NCBI GenBank assembly: GCA_016302985.1
Contig: JAEDMN010000050.1
Location: 1 to 15,442 of the forward strand
Reading direction: 5' to 3'
DNA length: 15,442 bases
Source of the DNA: Kiritimatiellia bacterium
GTDB taxonomy: Bacteria > Verrucomicrobiota > Kiritimatiellia > RFP12 > UBA1067
How positions within the stretch are numbered: position 1 is the stretch's first letter; the number at the start of each line of letters is the position of its first letter. The translations under genes were made by a program, and so were the position numbers. Shown piece after piece: positions 13,317 through 15,442 of this stretch. A model generated the notes under the pieces. That model was given only the letters and a program-made list of their open reading frames with translations, was not told where the DNA came from and did no database searches.

Positions 13317-15207
13317 GCGGAACTACGCGGTCAAGATGCGGGCTTCGGCCGGCGGCGCGCACATCTCCGGCGCGGAGAAGATCGTGCCCGCGGCGGCGGT
13401 GCCGCGCACGGTCGCGCAGCTCGCGGAGCGCGCGCTGACGCACGCGAAGGGCGTGCCCGACTTCGTCAACGTCAAGATCGAGGACCCCGGCGAGATCCTG
13501 CGCCTCGAGTCCCTGCCGGTGACGACGCATGTCACGGCGACGGCCGCGGAGGGATGGGCGAAGGCGACGGAGCTGCTGAAGGGGGCGGGAATCGTCCGCA
13601 TCGGCGAAATCATGGCGCGCTTCGGCGAAACCTCGTCCATGCGCGGGGCGATGCTGCTGGACGCGGACACGCTCGAGCGCCTCGAACCGGATCCCGCGCG
13701 CGGCGTGCGGGCGACGTACATGGACGATGCGGAGTCGCTTCTGAAGGGATCCGCAAGCGGCAAGAACCACTACGCCGAGGCGATCGTGCTCGCGACGAAG
13801 GTGCAGCACGCGCCCGGCATCGTGGGCGAAATCTGCGTCTCCGACGACCCCGACTACGTGACGGGCTACGTCGCGACGCGCGACCTGGGCTACTGCCGCA
13901 TCACGACGATCAAGGAGAAGGGCTCGCCGGACGGCGGCCGCATCTTCCTCTACCGCGGTCCGCGGGAGCAGGTCGCCGAGACCCTCCGTTTCCTGGAGGA
14001 ACAGCCCGTCGTCGTCGAGCACGTGCCCGTGCTGGGCGCGGTCGCGGCGGAACGGCGCTGGGACGGCCTCGCGGCCGAGCTGGAGGGCTTCCGTGCGGCG
14101 GGCCTGAACCGCGTCTGCACGACGCTCGACGCGCCGACGGGACCGACGGCCGTCGTGGACGGGAAGCCGCTCGTCGTCCTATCCTCGAACGACTATCTCG
14201 ACCTTGCGCGCGACCCGCGCGTGACGCGGGCCGCCGCGGACGCGGCGCGGCAATGGGGCGCCGGTTCGGGCGGCTCCCGCCTGACGACGGGCACGCAGCC
14301 GCCGCACGCCGCGCTCGAGGCGCACCTGGCCCGCTTCAAGGGCACCGAGTCCGCGCTTGTCTGGGCGACGGGCTACATGGCGAACGTCGGCACCGTCTCC
14401 GCCCTCGTGCGGAAGGGCGACGCGATCCTTTCGGACGAGCTGAACCACGCCTCGATCATCGACGGCTGCCGTCTTTCGGGCGCGGATGTCGTCGTCTACC
14501 GCCATGCGGACCTGGACGACCTCGAGCACAAGCTCGCGGGCTGTCGCGAGCACCGCCGCCGGCTTGTCGTCTCGGACGCCGTCTTCTCGATGGACGGCGA
14601 CCTGCTCGACCTGCCGCGCTTCCTGGAAATCTGCCGCCGCCACGACGCCTTCTCGATGATCGACGAGGCGCATGCGACGGGCGCGCTGGGCGCGACGGGG
14701 CGCGGGTTGTGCGAACACTTCGGCTGCGGCCACCCCGATGTCCTGCTGGGCACGCTCTCCAAGGCGCTCGGCGTGGAGGGGGGCTTCGTGTGCGGGTCGC
14801 GGCTGCTCGTCGACTACCTGCGGAACCGGTCGCGGGCCTTCATCTTCTCCACGGCGCCCGGCGCCGCGAACGCGGCCGCGGCCGACGCGGCGCTCGCCGT
14901 GCTCGAGGCGGAACCGGAGCGCGTGGCGCGCCTGCGGGCGAACACGGCGTTCTTCGTCGCGGAACTCGCGAAGCACGGCATCCGGACGCGGACCGACAGC
15001 GCGATCGTGCCGATTCTCGTCGGGGACGAGAAGAAGGCCCTCGCGGTCGCGGAGAAGGTCCGGGCCGCGGGCTTTCTGATTCCCGCCATCCGCTACCCGA
15101 CCGTCGCGAAGGGCCAGGCCCGCCTGCGCGCGGCCGTCATGAGCGCGCACACCGAGGCCCAGCTCTCCGCCGCGGCCGAGTCGGTTGCCCGCGCCCTCCG
15201 CGGGTGA
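13309..15207 (+). CDS. bioWF: Fused BioW-BioF: 6-carboxyhexanoate-CoA ligase plus 8-amino-7-oxononanoate synthase
   Basis: One 632-residue frame joins two biotin enzymes. Residues ~1-240 are BioW, which activates free pimelate to pimeloyl-CoA with ATP: YAVKMRASAGGAHISGAEKI (6-25), MRGAMLLD (111-118), CVSDDPDYVTGYVATRDLGY (176-195), then CRITTIKEKG (196-205) and EEQPVVVEH (230-238), all as in Bacillus BioW. Residues ~249-632 are BioF, a PLP alpha-oxoamine synthase that condenses pimeloyl-CoA with alanine: SSNDYLDLARDPRV (292-305), GAGSGGSRLTTGT (317-329), DELNHASIIDG (376-386), IDEAHATGALGATGRG (451-466), and GTLSKALGVEGG (481-492) with K485 as the PLP lysine. Both halves look complete, linked by about ten residues. 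The start overlaps bioA by 8 bases. The fusion would pass pimeloyl-CoA directly to BioF. Little linker sequence makes sequencing artefact unlikely. Confidence 0.94.
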   Translation: MSERNYAVKMRASAGGAHISGAEKIVPAAAVPRTVAQLAERALTHAKGVPDFVNVKIEDPGEILRLESLPVTTHVTATAAEGWAKATELLKGAGIVRIGEIMARFGETSSMRGAMLLDADTLERLEPDPARGVRATYMDDAESLLKGSASGKNHYAEAIVLATKVQHAPGIVGEICVSDDPDYVTGYVATRDLGYCRITTIKEKGSPDGGRIFLYRGPREQVAETLRFLEEQPVVVEHVPVLGAVAAERRWDGLAAELEGFRAAGLNRVCTTLDAPTGPTAVVDGKPLVVLSSNDYLDLARDPRVTRAAADAARQWGAGSGGSRLTTGTQPPHAALEAHLARFKGTESALVWATGYMANVGTVSALVRKGDAILSDELNHASIIDGCRLSGADVVVYRHADLDDLEHKLAGCREHRRRLVVSDAVFSMDGDLLDLPRFLEICRRHDAFSMIDEAHATGALGATGRGLCEHFGCGHPDVLLGTLSKALGVEGGFVCGSRLLVDYLRNRSRAFIFSTAPGAANAAAADAALAVLEAEPERVARLRANTAFFVAELAKHGIRTRTDSAIVPILVGDEKKALAVAEKVRAAGFLIPAIRYPTVAKGQARLRAAVMSAHTEAQLSAAAESVARALRG

Positions 15208-15222
15208 GGTCGGCCAAAATTG

Positions 15223-15366
15223 GCCATCTGCCAGGTGCCGCAGGAAATATCGCCAGACTTCCCCATCCCCCTCCCTCCCCTCGCCGAGCAGAAGGCGATT
15301 GTCAAGCGGGGCGACGAGCTGATGGCGTTGAGACTACCAGCCAATCACAAGAAAGTACTTGCCTGA
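15223..15366 (+). pseudogene. Short relic of a type I restriction-modification specificity subunit (HsdS)
   Basis: After the bioWF stop, and in the same frame, the sequence encodes EISPDFPIPLPPLAEQKAIV then KRGDELMAL before diverging and stopping at 15364-15366. IPLPPLAEQKAIV followed by a charged helix DELMAL is the signature of HsdS conserved regions, where it closes a target-recognition domain. The usual continuation (CDELE-type coil) is replaced by RLPANHKKVLA. There is no start codon, no ribosome site and no target-recognition domain. It is best read as a fragment left by recombination or insertion. Only about 25 residues match, so certainty is moderate. GC content drops right after the break. 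Confidence 0.6.
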
Positions 15367-15373
15367 CTATGCT

Positions 15374-15391
15374 ACGCAACGAGTGTTGCGT
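15374..15391. repeat. 7-bp inverted repeat in the low-GC tail
   Basis: ACGCAAC (15374-15380), loop GAGT and GTTGCGT (15385-15391) are perfect reverse complements, just after the stop of the HsdS relic. It could be a hairpin or a recombination-site arm. No function can be assigned. Confidence 0.5.
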
Positions 15392-15409
15392 TGGCCACTG
15401 GAAGGCGGG

Positions 15410-15441
15410 ATGACAAGATGTCATTCCCTTGTAATTGTTTT
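15410..15441 (+). terminator. Weak hairpin followed by a T-rich run, possible terminator
   Basis: ATGACA (15410-15415), loop AGA and TGTCAT (15419-15424) form a 6-bp stem that extends by GGG/CCC with one bulged base. A T-rich stretch ending TTGTTTT follows within about 17 bases. The stem is AT-rich and the T-run interrupted, so this is tentative. The 235-base region 15208-15442 otherwise holds only the HsdS relic and the 15374 repeat. Confidence 0.3.
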
Positions 15442-15442
15442 G

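Noticed and set aside
15212..15225. GGCCAA-AA-TTGGCC inverted repeat after bioWF as a terminator
   Set aside because: A two-base loop cannot form a stable hairpin of this length and no T-run follows; it may be chance or part of the recombination junction.

Overview
This is a GC-rich bacterial window with every convincing gene on the + strand. It holds ten intact protein genes, one gene cut by the left edge and one short relic at the right edge. No rRNA, tRNA or CRISPR array is visible. The gene mix (a Ser/Thr kinase with Sel1 repeats, secreted glycoside hydrolases, a TatD-associated-type radical SAM protein and a BioW route to biotin) suggests a polysaccharide-degrading anaerobe. It may be a member of the Planctomycetes-Verrucomicrobia-Chlamydiae group such as Kiritimatiellota or Lentisphaerota. 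That placement is an inference from gene content only.

Layout: (1) 1-1695 is the 3' part of a membrane Ser/Thr protein kinase with a charged alanine-rich stalk and about eight Sel1 repeats. (2) 1730-4786 is a tight run of a secreted GH10 xylanase-like enzyme, a pyridoxal/pyridoxamine kinase and a small radical SAM protein. (3) 4868-5941 is a PfkB-family sugar kinase resembling 2-keto-3-deoxygluconate kinase, with its own extended -10 promoter. (4) 5942-6052 is an intergenic gap with a near-perfect 17-bp inverted repeat and a promoter. (5) 6053-8731 is a large secreted clan GH-A glycosidase of agarase-like type. (6) 8774-9904 is a secreted lactonase-family beta-propeller. (7) 9967-15207 is a compact run: an unrecognised 443-residue protein with a transglutaminase-like Cys/His/Asp pattern, then bioD, bioA and a fused bioW-bioF. 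(8) 15208-15442 holds a short piece of a type I restriction specificity subunit (HsdS), followed by a clear drop in GC.

Two themes stand out. The first is carbohydrate: two secreted glycosidases, a secreted lactonase-like propeller and a sugar-acid-type kinase could work together on a plant or algal polysaccharide, but no transporter or regulator is present to confirm a locus. The second is cofactor synthesis: the BioWF fusion, BioA and BioD would take free pimelate to dethiobiotin. bioB is absent here and must lie elsewhere if the pathway is complete. BioF and BioA both need pyridoxal phosphate, and a PLP-vitamer kinase lies upstream.

Three intergenic promoters share the core TGG-TAnAAT. 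Two of them lie so close to the ATG that their transcripts should be leaderless. The most open biological question is the 443-residue protein that precedes bioD.
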